This document shows positions 16,894-25,020 of a stretch of 47,794 nt of DNA, in pieces. The notes under the pieces are model-generated. The model worked only from the letters and a program-made list of their open reading frames with translations. It was not told the origin of the DNA and ran no database searches. Where the stretch lies: positions 1-47,794 of the forward strand of contig LAZY01000008.1 in the NCBI GenBank assembly GCA_001013295.1. The letters run 5' to 3'. Origin of the DNA: Chryseobacterium indologenes. GTDB lineage: Bacteria > Bacteroidota > Bacteroidia > Flavobacteriales > Weeksellaceae. Each line of letters starts with the position of its first letter. Position 1 is the stretch's first letter. The position numbers and the translations under genes were made by a program.

Positions 16894-18132
16894 GTGAAAC
16901 TTATTAACTTATACACGAGTTCTTTCAAAGGACTCTCGCAGGAGAGTTGGATGCTGGCGTTGGTAATGTTCATCAACAGGGCAGGTTCTATGGTACTTCC
17001 ATTTTTGGGAGTTTATATGACGAATCATCTCCATTTTAGCATTGAAAATTCAGGAATTGTACTGAGCTTCTTCGGAATTGGCTCGGTTATCGGTTCATGG
17101 CTGGGAGGGATGATCACGGATAAAATAGGGGAGTATAGAGTACAGAGTCTGAGTTTACTGTTGAGTGTCCCTTTATTCTGTATGATTCCGCTTTTTACTA
17201 CAGAAGCCGGATTGGCAGGGATTATTCTGGCGCAGAGTATTGTCAGTGAGACGTTCCGTCCTGCGAATTCAGTGGCCATTACAAAATATGCTAAACCTGA
17301 AAATATTACCCGGGCTTTTTCACTCAACCGTATGGCGGTCAATTTAGGGTTTTCCATTGGTCCTGCGTTGGGAGGGATCTTATCTGCGATTTCCTATGAA
17401 TTCCTGTTTTTCAGCAATGCTTTGGCAGCGGGGCTTGCCGGGTTGATGTATATCTGGTTCTTCAAAGACCGGGCAAAACGGGCAAGAAAGGAAGCAAAAA
17501 AAGTAAAAGAAGCCATTGTTATTAAAAAAGAAAATTCGCCTTATCGAGATAGCAAATTTCTGATTTACAGTGTGTTTTGTATGCTGTTTGCCATGTGTTT
17601 CTTTCAGCTGTTCAGTACCCTTACGATCTTTTATAAGGATACGGCACACCTCAGTCAACAAAATATCGGATATATCCTTGGGTATAGCGGAATCCTGATT
17701 GTCTTGCTTGAAATGGGATTTGTACAATTGGCAGAAAAATATTTCACACTGGCTTTTACTATGTTGTTCGGAACCTTTTTGTGTGGTATTTCGTATGCAA
17801 TGCTGGCCTTTGACTATGGAATGGTTACACTAATGGTTTCTATGACGTTGTTGTGTATAGGAGAAATATGGGTATTGCCTTTTATGTCTACCATTACAGC
17901 GCTTCGTTCAGGAAAAAATAATAAAGGGGCTTATATGGGGCTGAACGGAATGTCAATATCCCTCGCGTTTATCATTACTCCCTATCTGGGAACGATGATT
18001 GCCGATCAATTAGGATTTAATATTCTGTGGATCGGAACAGGAGTTCTGGCGACGGTCATTGCCATCGGATTTTATTTTATCGTTCCGTGGATGCTGAAAG
18101 ATAGAAAGAAGCCTGAAAAAGAATTTGTTTAA
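16894..18132 (+). CDS. MFS transporter (drug or metabolite efflux type)
   Basis: A 412-residue major facilitator with about 12 hydrophobic helices and a basic cytoplasmic loop in the middle (KDRAKRARKEAKKVKEA, around 190-205). The loop between helices 2 and 3 carries the motif-A-like GGMITDKIGEYRVQ. Helix 1 is preceded by QESWMLALVMFINRAG. The start is GTG; no ATG fits upstream. Divergent from the AraC gene, with ohyA beyond it, so the exported compound could be fatty-acid related, but the substrate cannot be read from sequence. Confidence 0.88.
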   Translation: MKLINLYTSSFKGLSQESWMLALVMFINRAGSMVLPFLGVYMTNHLHFSIENSGIVLSFFGIGSVIGSWLGGMITDKIGEYRVQSLSLLLSVPLFCMIPLFTTEAGLAGIILAQSIVSETFRPANSVAITKYAKPENITRAFSLNRMAVNLGFSIGPALGGILSAISYEFLFFSNALAAGLAGLMYIWFFKDRAKRARKEAKKVKEAIVIKKENSPYRDSKFLIYSVFCMLFAMCFFQLFSTLTIFYKDTAHLSQQNIGYILGYSGILIVLLEMGFVQLAEKYFTLAFTMLFGTFLCGISYAMLAFDYGMVTLMVSMTLLCIGEIWVLPFMSTITALRSGKNNKGAYMGLNGMSISLAFIITPYLGTMIADQLGFNILWIGTGVLATVIAIGFYFIVPWMLKDRKKPEKEFV

Positions 18133-18165
18133 AACAGATGATTTTTATAATCTGAACTATAAAAT

Positions 18166-18197
18166 AACCCAGCTGAATTTCAGCTGGGTTTTATATT
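18166..18197. terminator. Terminator between MFS and tssD genes
   Basis: AACCCAGCTGAA (18166-18177) pairs perfectly with TTCAGCTGGGTT (18179-18190), then TTATATT. Convergent genes share it. Confidence 0.85.
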
Positions 18198-18217
18198 GAT
18201 GTTTCAATTGCTTAAGA

Positions 18218-18622
18218 TTAAGAAGGCCATCCTCCATGATAGGAAGAATTTCCCATATCGATTTCCTCAGCACTTACAACGAAACTGATCAGCATACTGT
18301 TGCTGTCTATGGCATCGAAATCAACTTCATGCTGGATTACATATCCGTTGGTCCATTTGATCGTCGTTAAAGTACCTTCTTCATGCGATTTGTTAAAAGT
18401 GATTTCACCTACAGTCGGTTTGTATTTTCCGTTCAGTAAGCTTTCCAGGATGTCTGATTTATCAGTGGCTTCTACTGTGATTTTGATCAGGGCATTAGAA
18501 GGATCAGATGCTACACGTCCGGATACATCTATAGATCTTGATACACTATAATTAAGTTTTAGCAATTTTTGGCCTTCACCGTTGTTGAATTTTAAAATTC
18601 CTCTTGAATTTTTTTCTGCCAT
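18218..18622 (-). CDS. tssD: Type VI secretion tube protein TssD (Hcp-like), orphan
   Basis: A 134-residue beta-rich protein matching the Bacteroidota TssD family: near residue 29 RSIDVSGRVASDPSNALIKI, the central ILESLLNGKYKPTVGEITF, the NGYVIQHEVDFD block, and the ending EEIDMGNSSYHGGWPS, which recalls the family's GN..H...WP terminus. Hcp hexamers stack into the tube of T6SS and related contractile machines. No other T6SS gene lies in the window, so it is an orphan copy. It has its own strong promoter. It may be a shared tube component, a secreted marker, or a carrier for effectors. Confidence 0.82.
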   Translation of the reverse strand: MAEKNSRGILKFNNGEGQKLLKLNYSVSRSIDVSGRVASDPSNALIKITVEATDKSDILESLLNGKYKPTVGEITFNKSHEEGTLTTIKWTNGYVIQHEVDFDAIDSNSMLISFVVSAEEIDMGNSSYHGGWPS

Positions 18623-18669
18623 GGCTGGTCGTTTTTAGTTAATATTCTATGATCAGTTATTTATTATAC

Positions 18670-18700
18670 CAAAATTAAAAGTATTTGCTACATCAGCAAA
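18670..18700 (-). promoter_or_regulatory. Strong promoter of tssD
   Basis: On the minus strand TTTG (18697-18700), 19 bases, TAATTTTG (18670-18677): a full match to the Bacteroidota consensus, with about 40 bases of leader before the ATG. Confidence 0.8.
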
Positions 18701-18781
18701 AAAAATATTCAGAAATTTTAAAAAGTCCTGTATTTCTAAAGTAACAGCGGTTCTTTTGTTATAGCTCTGTCTATAAATGGC

Positions 18782-19762
18782 TTAAAAAATACCTTTAGAA
18801 TATTTGGAAAGAATATCTTTAATGATCATATCGGCATGTATTCTTGAGTTTTCAATGAACCACAGGTGGGTATCTTTTCCACCACATACCACACCGGCAA
18901 GATAAAGATTCGGAATATTGGTTTCCATTGTTTCAAGGTTGTAAAATGGGTTCAGACAATCCCCATTTAGCTGAATTCCTGAGTTTTTCAGAAAATCAAA
19001 ATCGGGAAGATAGCCTGTCATGGCCAATACAAAATCATTTTCGATCTCATGGATCTGGTCATCTTCAGTTTTAAAAACAACGGATCTTTCTTTCACTTCA
19101 ATTATCTCAGAATTGAAATGAGCTGTTATACTGCCTTCTGCGATGCGGTTTTCAATGTCCGGCTTTACCCAGTATTTCACACTTTTTGAAACTTCAGAAT
19201 GACGGATGATCATGGTAACTTCAGCTCCTTTTCTATAGGTTTCAAGCGCTGCATCTACTGCGGAATTACTGGATCCTACAACGACTATTTTCTGCCTGGT
19301 ATAAGGATAAGGTTCCGTATAATAATGCTTTACTTTAGAAAGGTGTTCTCCCGGGATATTCATAAGGTTGGGAATATCATAAAATCCGGTGGCAATCACT
19401 ACATTTTTTGCATGATACTGAGCTTTTGAGGTTTCAATTTCAAAGACGTCCTCTTTTTTAGAAATATTCAGAACCTTTTCATACAGATGGATATTCAGTT
19501 CTTTTTGGCGGGCAATCCCCTGATAATATTCCAGAGCATCTTGTCTTCCAGGTTTTGGAGCCGTGGTAATAAACGGAATCCCGTCAATTTCCAGTTTTTC
19601 TGCCGTTGAAAAGAACCGCATATATAAAGGGTAGTGATACAGAGAATTGACGATTGTTCCCTTTTCTATGATCAAATATTTCAGGTTGTTTTTCTGGGCT
19701 TCAAGGGCACAGTTTAAACCAATTGGTCCGGCTCCGATAATGAGAATATCCAAAATTTCCAT
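18782..19762 (-). CDS. ypdA: YpdA-family flavoprotein (putative bacillithiol disulfide reductase)
   Basis: A 326-residue pyridine-nucleotide flavoprotein. FAD-binding GAGPIG is at 10-15, NVVIATGFYDIP near 120, and the NAD(P)H-binding VVGSSNSAVDAA near 161. A second FAD contact is LYLAGVVCGGKDTHLW near 288. There is no CxxC redox pair, as is usual for YpdA, which reduces bacillithiol disulfide with NADPH. The ATG at 19762 is preferred over an upstream TTG, because a TACCTTTG box ends only four bases before it, which would place the transcript start at or near the ATG. Confidence 0.88.
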   Translation of the reverse strand: MEILDILIIGAGPIGLNCALEAQKNNLKYLIIEKGTIVNSLYHYPLYMRFFSTAEKLEIDGIPFITTAPKPGRQDALEYYQGIARQKELNIHLYEKVLNISKKEDVFEIETSKAQYHAKNVVIATGFYDIPNLMNIPGEHLSKVKHYYTEPYPYTRQKIVVVGSSNSAVDAALETYRKGAEVTMIIRHSEVSKSVKYWVKPDIENRIAEGSITAHFNSEIIEVKERSVVFKTEDDQIHEIENDFVLAMTGYLPDFDFLKNSGIQLNGDCLNPFYNLETMETNIPNLYLAGVVCGGKDTHLWFIENSRIHADMIIKDILSKYSKGIF

Positions 19763-19766
19763 AGAA

Positions 19767-19774
19767 CAAAGGTA
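19767..19774 (-). promoter_or_regulatory. -7 box of ypdA, implying a leaderless message
   Basis: TACCTTTG on the minus strand, then TTCT, then ATG. If initiation is about 5-8 bases downstream as usual, the mRNA begins at the start codon. Confidence 0.55.
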
Positions 19775-19988
19775 CAATGTAATTTGAAAACTGAGAAGAG
19801 ATAGGAGAGCAGATATAAGAAAAGAATCATTGAGATTTGAAATTTAAAAAATAGATAACATTCAAAGCCCATGGGAGTTCAATACAGAAATATTTCTACA
19901 AGCTCTGTCGAACTTTTTAGATTTCAGAAATTCCGCGATCACTTGGCATCACTTTTGGTGTTTTTTACAGATGACGAAATTTTAGAAT

Positions 19989-20633
19989 ATGAAAAAGCTA
20001 ATTATTTCAATGTTTGTGCTGGGATTGATTTTGGCCTGTAAAAAAGAGGTCAATAAACCTGTTCCCAATGTAATCGATTCCATGGCACAGGCGAAATCAG
20101 ACAATACAGCAAATATGATGAAAAACAACACAATTAAAGAGAGTGTCCTGAGGCATACCAATGATGAAATTTTACAGTCCTTAAAAAATAAAGACTATAA
20201 AACATTTGCCTCATGGATTCATCCTGAAAAAGGAATCCGCTTTTCGATGTACGCCTTTGTAGATTTAAAAGAAGACAAACATTTCTCAAAAGCTGATTTT
20301 GAAAAATATCAGCCCACCAAAACACTGTTTACCTGGGGGGCAGAAGACGGTTCGGGAGATCCGTATAAAGCAACCATTAATGATTATCTGGGTAAATGGG
20401 TGTTTTCCAGAGATTTTACCGCTTCAAAGTATACCCTGAATACATTTACCGGCGGTGGAAACTCCATGAACAATCTGAAAGAAATATATCCTAAAGCTGA
20501 TTTTACCGAAAATTATGTGAAAGGAACGGAAAAGTATGGTGGAATGGACTGGAAGACGGTTCGGTTCGTATTTGAAGAATATCAGGATCAATATTATCTC
20601 GTGGCAGTGGTGAATGACCAGTGGACGATTTAA
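19989..20633 (+). CDS. Lipoprotein of unknown function
   Basis: A 214-residue protein with an N-terminal lipoprotein signal: MKKLIISMFVLGLILAC, lipobox cysteine at 17, followed by a KKE-rich linker. The mature part contains NDEILQSLKNKDYKTFASWIHPEK near 58 and an aromatic C-terminal half ending in YYLVAVVNDQWTI. The 'DYKTFASWIHPEKGIRFS' stretch with the late VRFVFEE..YYLVAV pattern resembles secreted NTF2-like folds, but this is only a guess. No partner gene is evident; divergent from ypdA. Confidence 0.8.
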   Translation: MKKLIISMFVLGLILACKKEVNKPVPNVIDSMAQAKSDNTANMMKNNTIKESVLRHTNDEILQSLKNKDYKTFASWIHPEKGIRFSMYAFVDLKEDKHFSKADFEKYQPTKTLFTWGAEDGSGDPYKATINDYLGKWVFSRDFTASKYTLNTFTGGGNSMNNLKEIYPKADFTENYVKGTEKYGGMDWKTVRFVFEEYQDQYYLVAVVNDQWTI

Positions 20634-20645
20634 AGGCTAGAGGCC

Positions 20646-20766
20646 GGTTGCTGGAAGCTGGAAGTATTTTCAGTGGTAACAAACACTTGTAGTTTCAAAT
20701 CGAAAAATGACAATTACAAATGTTTTTTCCGGTTTCATGACTTCCTGCCTCCAGCTTCCCTTCTTT
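20646..20766. repeat. Inverted 'CTGGAAGCTGGAAG' dispersed repeat
   Basis: GGTTGCTGGAAGCTGGAAG (about 20647-20665) is complemented by CTTCCTGCCTCCAGCTTCC near 20740-20759. A further copy, AAGCTTCCAGCCTCC..CTTCC, is near 27056-27080. The repeat sits between converging genes and may act as a transcript end. Confidence 0.55.
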
Positions 20767-22078
20767 ACAATATCTCAGTCAGTTGCTGAGTCAGGTTTTT
20801 TCTTGAGAACCTTTCAATACCTTGTGTATTTTCAGTCAGGGTTCCGCTTTTCCATTGTTCAAATTTTTCAAGGATAAACTTCTTTAAGGTTTCAGCATCA
20901 GTATACCCAAAATGTTTTCCAGCATTGGTTTCTTCCAGGATCTTGGCTACATCGGCTTTGTCCGGCCCGAATGAAAGGATCAGTTTTCCTGAAGCCAGGT
21001 ATTCAAAGATTTTTCCGGGAATGATACCTCTTGATGATTCATTCGGAAAGTTGGTGATCAGAAGTATATCCGAATTCTGCATTTCCTCAACCGCTTTGCC
21101 ATGAGAAAGATAGCCAAGGTTCAGAATATGGCCTTTAAGGCTTGTGCTTTCAATAGAATTCAAAATTTTATCATCAATTCTTCCTACAAACTTTAAACTG
21201 AAGTGTTTTGAAAATTCATTGTTTTCTTTTACCAGTTCATCCAGAACTTTCCAAAGGTTTTCAGGATTTCTGAGCTGTTCCAAAACTCCGATATAGCTTA
21301 AGGTAAAATGGTTTTCTCCTTGATGTCCGTTTGCTGTTTCGCTTATTTGCTCTTTTACCTTTTCTCTAGAATCGCTTTCATCAAATCCATTGGTAATACA
21401 AACCGCATTAGCTCCTGCTTTCCTGAAATTCTCAGCATCCGCATAGCTTGTAGCGAGTGTAATATCTGCATTTTTGAAGACGGCACTTTCAAGCTGACGG
21501 TGTTTTTTGTCGGAACCCTTCGTAAGCTTTAAATGTTTATAGTAGGAAATTTCCGTCCACGGATCACGGAAGTCTGCAATCCATTTCAGTCCCGGAAGTT
21601 TATCCTTCAGCCCTAAGCCGATCAGATGCAGGGAGTGGGGTGGACCGGAAGTGACAATAGTGTCTATATTATTTTCTTTCAGGTATTTTTCCAAAAACTG
21701 AATCGAAGGCTTTACCCAAAATACCCTTGCATCAGGAATGAAAAAGTTGCCTCTTACCCAGATAGACAGCTTAGATTTCCAGCTTTGATTATTGCCCACA
21801 TCGAATTGTCCGGCTTTAAATTTTTTATTGCTCTTATTAAGCTTTTCTGCCAGCTGATAAGGTTCCCAGATCTTTGTTCTGACGATTTCAATATTTTCAG
21901 GAACATCTTTCATCAGGGTTTCATCCAATAGCGGATAGCTTGGGTTTTCCGGAGTATAGATGATTGGTTTCCATCCAAATTCAGGCAAATATTTAGCAAA
22001 CTTCAGCCATCTTTGAACACCAGGACCTCCCGCAGGAGGCCAGTAATAGGTGATAATAAGTATTTTCTTCTGTTCCAT
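20765..22078 (-). CDS. Glycosyltransferase, GT-B fold (family 4-like)
   Basis: A 437-residue sugar transferase. The N-terminus ITYYWPPAGGPGVQRW is typical of GT4-like enzymes with the PPxxGGxxxR signature. WIADFRDPWTE is near 170, and the C-terminal nucleotide-sugar domain has SYIGVLEQLRNPENLW near 258, then GIIPGKIFEYLASGKLILSF near 353, the E-x(5-7)-G block that contacts the donor. No membrane helix. Lies downstream of the YfhO-like gene on the same strand. Acceptor and sugar unknown; likely cell-surface glycan or glycoprotein. Confidence 0.87.
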   Translation of the reverse strand: MEQKKILIITYYWPPAGGPGVQRWLKFAKYLPEFGWKPIIYTPENPSYPLLDETLMKDVPENIEIVRTKIWEPYQLAEKLNKSNKKFKAGQFDVGNNQSWKSKLSIWVRGNFFIPDARVFWVKPSIQFLEKYLKENNIDTIVTSGPPHSLHLIGLGLKDKLPGLKWIADFRDPWTEISYYKHLKLTKGSDKKHRQLESAVFKNADITLATSYADAENFRKAGANAVCITNGFDESDSREKVKEQISETANGHQGENHFTLSYIGVLEQLRNPENLWKVLDELVKENNEFSKHFSLKFVGRIDDKILNSIESTSLKGHILNLGYLSHGKAVEEMQNSDILLITNFPNESSRGIIPGKIFEYLASGKLILSFGPDKADVAKILEETNAGKHFGYTDAETLKKFILEKFEQWKSGTLTENTQGIERFSRKNLTQQLTEIL

Positions 22079-22091
22079 TTTTTCAGTCGTT

Positions 22092-22130
22092 TGTCATTCT
22101 GAACGAAGCGTAACGTAGTAAAGAATGACA
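22092..22130. repeat. Hairpin repeat TGTCATTCT...AGAATGACA
   Basis: Perfect nine-base arms (22092-22100 and 22122-22130) enclose GAACGAAGCGTAACGTAGTAA. Similar 'TGTCATTCTGAACGAAG' elements are widespread between Bacteroidota genes, from memory. It separates the YfhO-like and glycosyltransferase genes. Confidence 0.6.
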
Positions 22131-22152
22131 TAGCGCTTATCCTTTATATAGA

Positions 22153-24693
22153 TTAGGCTTTCTCTTCTGCTACAATTTCTTTTTTCCTGTTCTTATTCAT
22201 CCAGAAAATTCCGAAGGCTGCCAATGCGATAAACAATCCAAAAGACAGAAGCGAGATCCATTTTCCTTTTTCGATTACTTCAGGCTCAAAAACCATTCTG
22301 ATATGGTGATTTCCTGCAGGTACGTGTACCGCACGAAGCAAATAATCTGCTTTGATGTAAGGAACTTCTTTTTCATCAACCAAAACTTTCCATCCATGAG
22401 GATAATAAATTTCAGAGAATACGGCCAGCTGAGGAGTCTTCGACTGAGATTTGAATTCAAGCTCGTTAGGTTGATACTTTGTAAGATTGATAAATGCGGT
22501 AGAATCTGCCTGAACAGGTTTGTTGTCAAAATATGATTTGTCAGCCGATGCAATCACCGCTGTTTTTTTATTGTCGATAACTCCAATCGATTTGATCTCT
22601 TCGTTAGGGGTTTCTACAAACTTTAAATTGCTTACAAACCATGCATTTCCGTTTGCTTTCGGATTCGGAACGACCTGTGGCTGATCCGGACCTCCGAAAA
22701 TCATGTACTTAGCATTCAGTAAATTCAATACATTAGGGGTCTTTACGCTGTCAATATTGTTGATATACTCATTAAGCACATCATCATATCTTCTTAATTT
22801 TACAGCATGGTACCCTCCGATTGAAGCTTTGAAGTAAGAAGTATTGGTTTCGCTGGTTACTCCTAACGTCTGGTTATAGATTCTATAGTGGGCTTTATCT
22901 TTTTCAGCAACCGTTTCCAGTGTTTTGTTGATGTTGACATTGGATAAGATGGATTCCAGATTCGGATTTCCCTGAACCTTTTCAGCCAGAAGGTCTGAAC
23001 TTTCCGTTTGGAAAGGGTTTTCAGCAAAGATCTTGTCTACATAATTTTCGTCGTTCAGATAGCGTCTGTTTACCGTCCAAAGGTCAAATAAACTTACAAC
23101 TCCAATGACTACCAAAGCAATATTCTGGCTCAGTTTCTTTTTTAAACTTAAGAATAAAGCAGCAGCAGCAATGGCTACATAAAGGAATGCTTTTATAGCA
23201 TCTATTCTGAACAGTTTATATCTTTCATCTACAAGATAATCGAGTAGGAAAGGAGGAAAATAGGTCTTTTCATTTTCTGTAGAGAATCCTAATAACGATT
23301 TTCCGAACACTAAAAGAATCAATAATAATCCTAAAGTTCCCGCACTTACATAGGTAAGGATTTTCTGCTTGTATTCTTCTGTCAGTTTTTCATCTGTGAA
23401 AAATCTGTAAAGTCCTAAAATAGCGATGAAAGGGAATAATAATTCAACCACTACAAGGATTGAAGAAGGTGCTCTGAATTTGTTGTAAAACGGTACATAA
23501 TCAATAAAGAAATCAGATAGCGGCATAAAGTTGCTTCCCCAGGCTAACAGGATGGTAAGGATGGATGCTCCAAGAATCCAGTAGCGGTATTTTTTCCAGG
23601 CAAAGAAGAACCCTAACAGAGCAAGGAAACATACAATAGCTCCCTGGTAAGCAGGTCCTGAAGTTCCCGGTTGGTCACCCCAGTAAGTCATTCCGCTGAA
23701 CCCTTTCGAAATTCTGTCCATTTCTGCCTGTGAACCTACATTTTCCTGAACAAGTTCCTGAACTCTGCTCATCATCGCTTTTCCTTCCGGCTCCTGGCTT
23801 CCGCCACCCATTAATCTTGGAATGAACAGATTTAAAGTTTCAAGCTGTCCGTAGCTCCATAGCAACATACTTTCCTTATCCATTCCGGATTTTCCTGAAG
23901 TATGGGTATCGTTCGTTAAAATTTGTTTTCCTCTTACGGTTTCTTTTACATATTCAGAATTGGCCATGATTCTCTGTGAGTTCATTCCGACCCCGATAAT
24001 GCATGATGCAGCAATGATTCCCGAAGAAATCAGGAAATGCTTCATCGGTACTTTTTTCTGAATGGCTCTGATCAGTTCAGACAGGAATAAGAATCCTAAA
24101 GCAATGAACAGATAATAGGTCATCTGCGGGTGGTTCGCTGCAATCTGAAGCCCCATAAAAAGGCTGGTTACGATGAATCCCCAGATGTATTGTTTTCGGA
24201 TATAAACCAATAAAATTCCGGCTAAGAGCGGTGCAAAATACTCAATGGTATTTACTTTACCGTTATGTCCGGCTGCTATAATGATATAAAAATAGGTGGA
24301 AAGTCCGAAGAAAGTGGCACCCAACAGGGCATATTTCCAGTTTCGGACGGCTACCATACCCAAAAGGAAAAAACCTGCAAAAAGCAGGAAGAGATAATTG
24401 ACAGGCCTTGGCAGAAAGTTGAGCTTGCTGTCGATATTTTTGATGATGTCGCCTTTGAACTGGCTTCCCATCTGATAAGTCGGCATTCCTCCAAACATGG
24501 AGTCACTCCAATAGGTTTCATTGCCGGTGTTGGCTCTATAGTCGAGCAGTTCTTTTGCGCCTCCTCTGTATTGCACAATATCGTGCTGGAAAAGTTGCTT
24601 ACCTGAAAATACAGGAGTGGAATATAAAAATGCTAAAACTATAAATATTACGAGTGAAGCTGCAATATAAATTAAGTTTTTATTTTTTGCCAT
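22153..24693 (-). CDS. YfhO-like large membrane protein
   Basis: An 846-residue polytopic protein. A signal-anchor helix (8-27) is followed by the FQHDIVQYRGGAKELLDYR block, then about ten helices with NYLFLLFAGFFLLG, GATFFGLSTYFYIIIAAGH and QIAANHPQMTYYLF. A large soluble domain around 540-800 (SYFKASIGGYHAVKLRRYDDV, LLNAKYMIFGG, YPHGWKVLVD) precedes a final helix near 812. This is the YfhO family of GT-C-like proteins, which in Firmicutes supply sugars to surface polymers. Short gap to the upstream DUF4834-like gene suggests co-transcription. Confidence 0.9.
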   Translation of the reverse strand: MAKNKNLIYIAASLVIFIVLAFLYSTPVFSGKQLFQHDIVQYRGGAKELLDYRANTGNETYWSDSMFGGMPTYQMGSQFKGDIIKNIDSKLNFLPRPVNYLFLLFAGFFLLGMVAVRNWKYALLGATFFGLSTYFYIIIAAGHNGKVNTIEYFAPLLAGILLVYIRKQYIWGFIVTSLFMGLQIAANHPQMTYYLFIALGFLFLSELIRAIQKKVPMKHFLISSGIIAASCIIGVGMNSQRIMANSEYVKETVRGKQILTNDTHTSGKSGMDKESMLLWSYGQLETLNLFIPRLMGGGSQEPEGKAMMSRVQELVQENVGSQAEMDRISKGFSGMTYWGDQPGTSGPAYQGAIVCFLALLGFFFAWKKYRYWILGASILTILLAWGSNFMPLSDFFIDYVPFYNKFRAPSSILVVVELLFPFIAILGLYRFFTDEKLTEEYKQKILTYVSAGTLGLLLILLVFGKSLLGFSTENEKTYFPPFLLDYLVDERYKLFRIDAIKAFLYVAIAAAALFLSLKKKLSQNIALVVIGVVSLFDLWTVNRRYLNDENYVDKIFAENPFQTESSDLLAEKVQGNPNLESILSNVNINKTLETVAEKDKAHYRIYNQTLGVTSETNTSYFKASIGGYHAVKLRRYDDVLNEYINNIDSVKTPNVLNLLNAKYMIFGGPDQPQVVPNPKANGNAWFVSNLKFVETPNEEIKSIGVIDNKKTAVIASADKSYFDNKPVQADSTAFINLTKYQPNELEFKSQSKTPQLAVFSEIYYPHGWKVLVDEKEVPYIKADYLLRAVHVPAGNHHIRMVFEPEVIEKGKWISLLSFGLFIALAAFGIFWMNKNRKKEIVAEEKA

Positions 24694-24724
24694 GCTGGTT
24701 ATTATCTTTTATTTCTTGGAATTT

Positions 24725-24961
24725 TTACCTTTTGTCATTAGTCTCTTTCACCTCTTCATAGTCTACCGTTTCAGCATCCCATTTGAGGTTCTTTTTGTTA
24801 TTCTTATTCGAGTCGTGTATATCCTGCTGCCCATTATTCTGATTGCCGTTATTGTTATTGAAACGGTAACTGTAGAAAGTCTTAAAGAAAATTCTTTTCA
24901 GGATATTCCATACAAAGAAAATAATGATGGCGGTGAGGACTAACTCAAGAATGTACTTCAT
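24725..24961 (-). CDS. DUF4834-like small membrane protein
   Basis: A 78-residue protein with one N-terminal helix (ILELVLTAIIIFFVWNILK), a basic aromatic stretch, an Asn/Gln-rich linker (NNNNGNQNNGQQ) and an acidic C-terminus with DAETVDYEEV. This plan matches the DUF4834 family of Bacteroidota, usually found near YfhO genes. The gap of 31 bases to the YfhO-like gene supports one operon. Confidence 0.75.
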   Translation of the reverse strand: MKYILELVLTAIIIFFVWNILKRIFFKTFYSYRFNNNNGNQNNGQQDIHDSNKNNKKNLKWDAETVDYEEVKETNDKR

Positions 24962-24978
24962 GATGTTTTAAATTTAAA

Positions 24979-25007
24979 GTTCAGGGCTCATTCTCTAAAC
25001 CCTGAAC
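24979..25007 (-). terminator. Hairpin after the DUF6263-like gene
   Basis: GTTCAGGG and CCCTGAAC arms, followed on the minus strand by a T/A-rich CTTTAAATTT. It resembles a weak terminator or the recurrent 'TTTGAGCCCTGA' repeat also seen near 29566. Confidence 0.5.
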
Positions 25008-25020
25008 GTTTTTATTTCAA

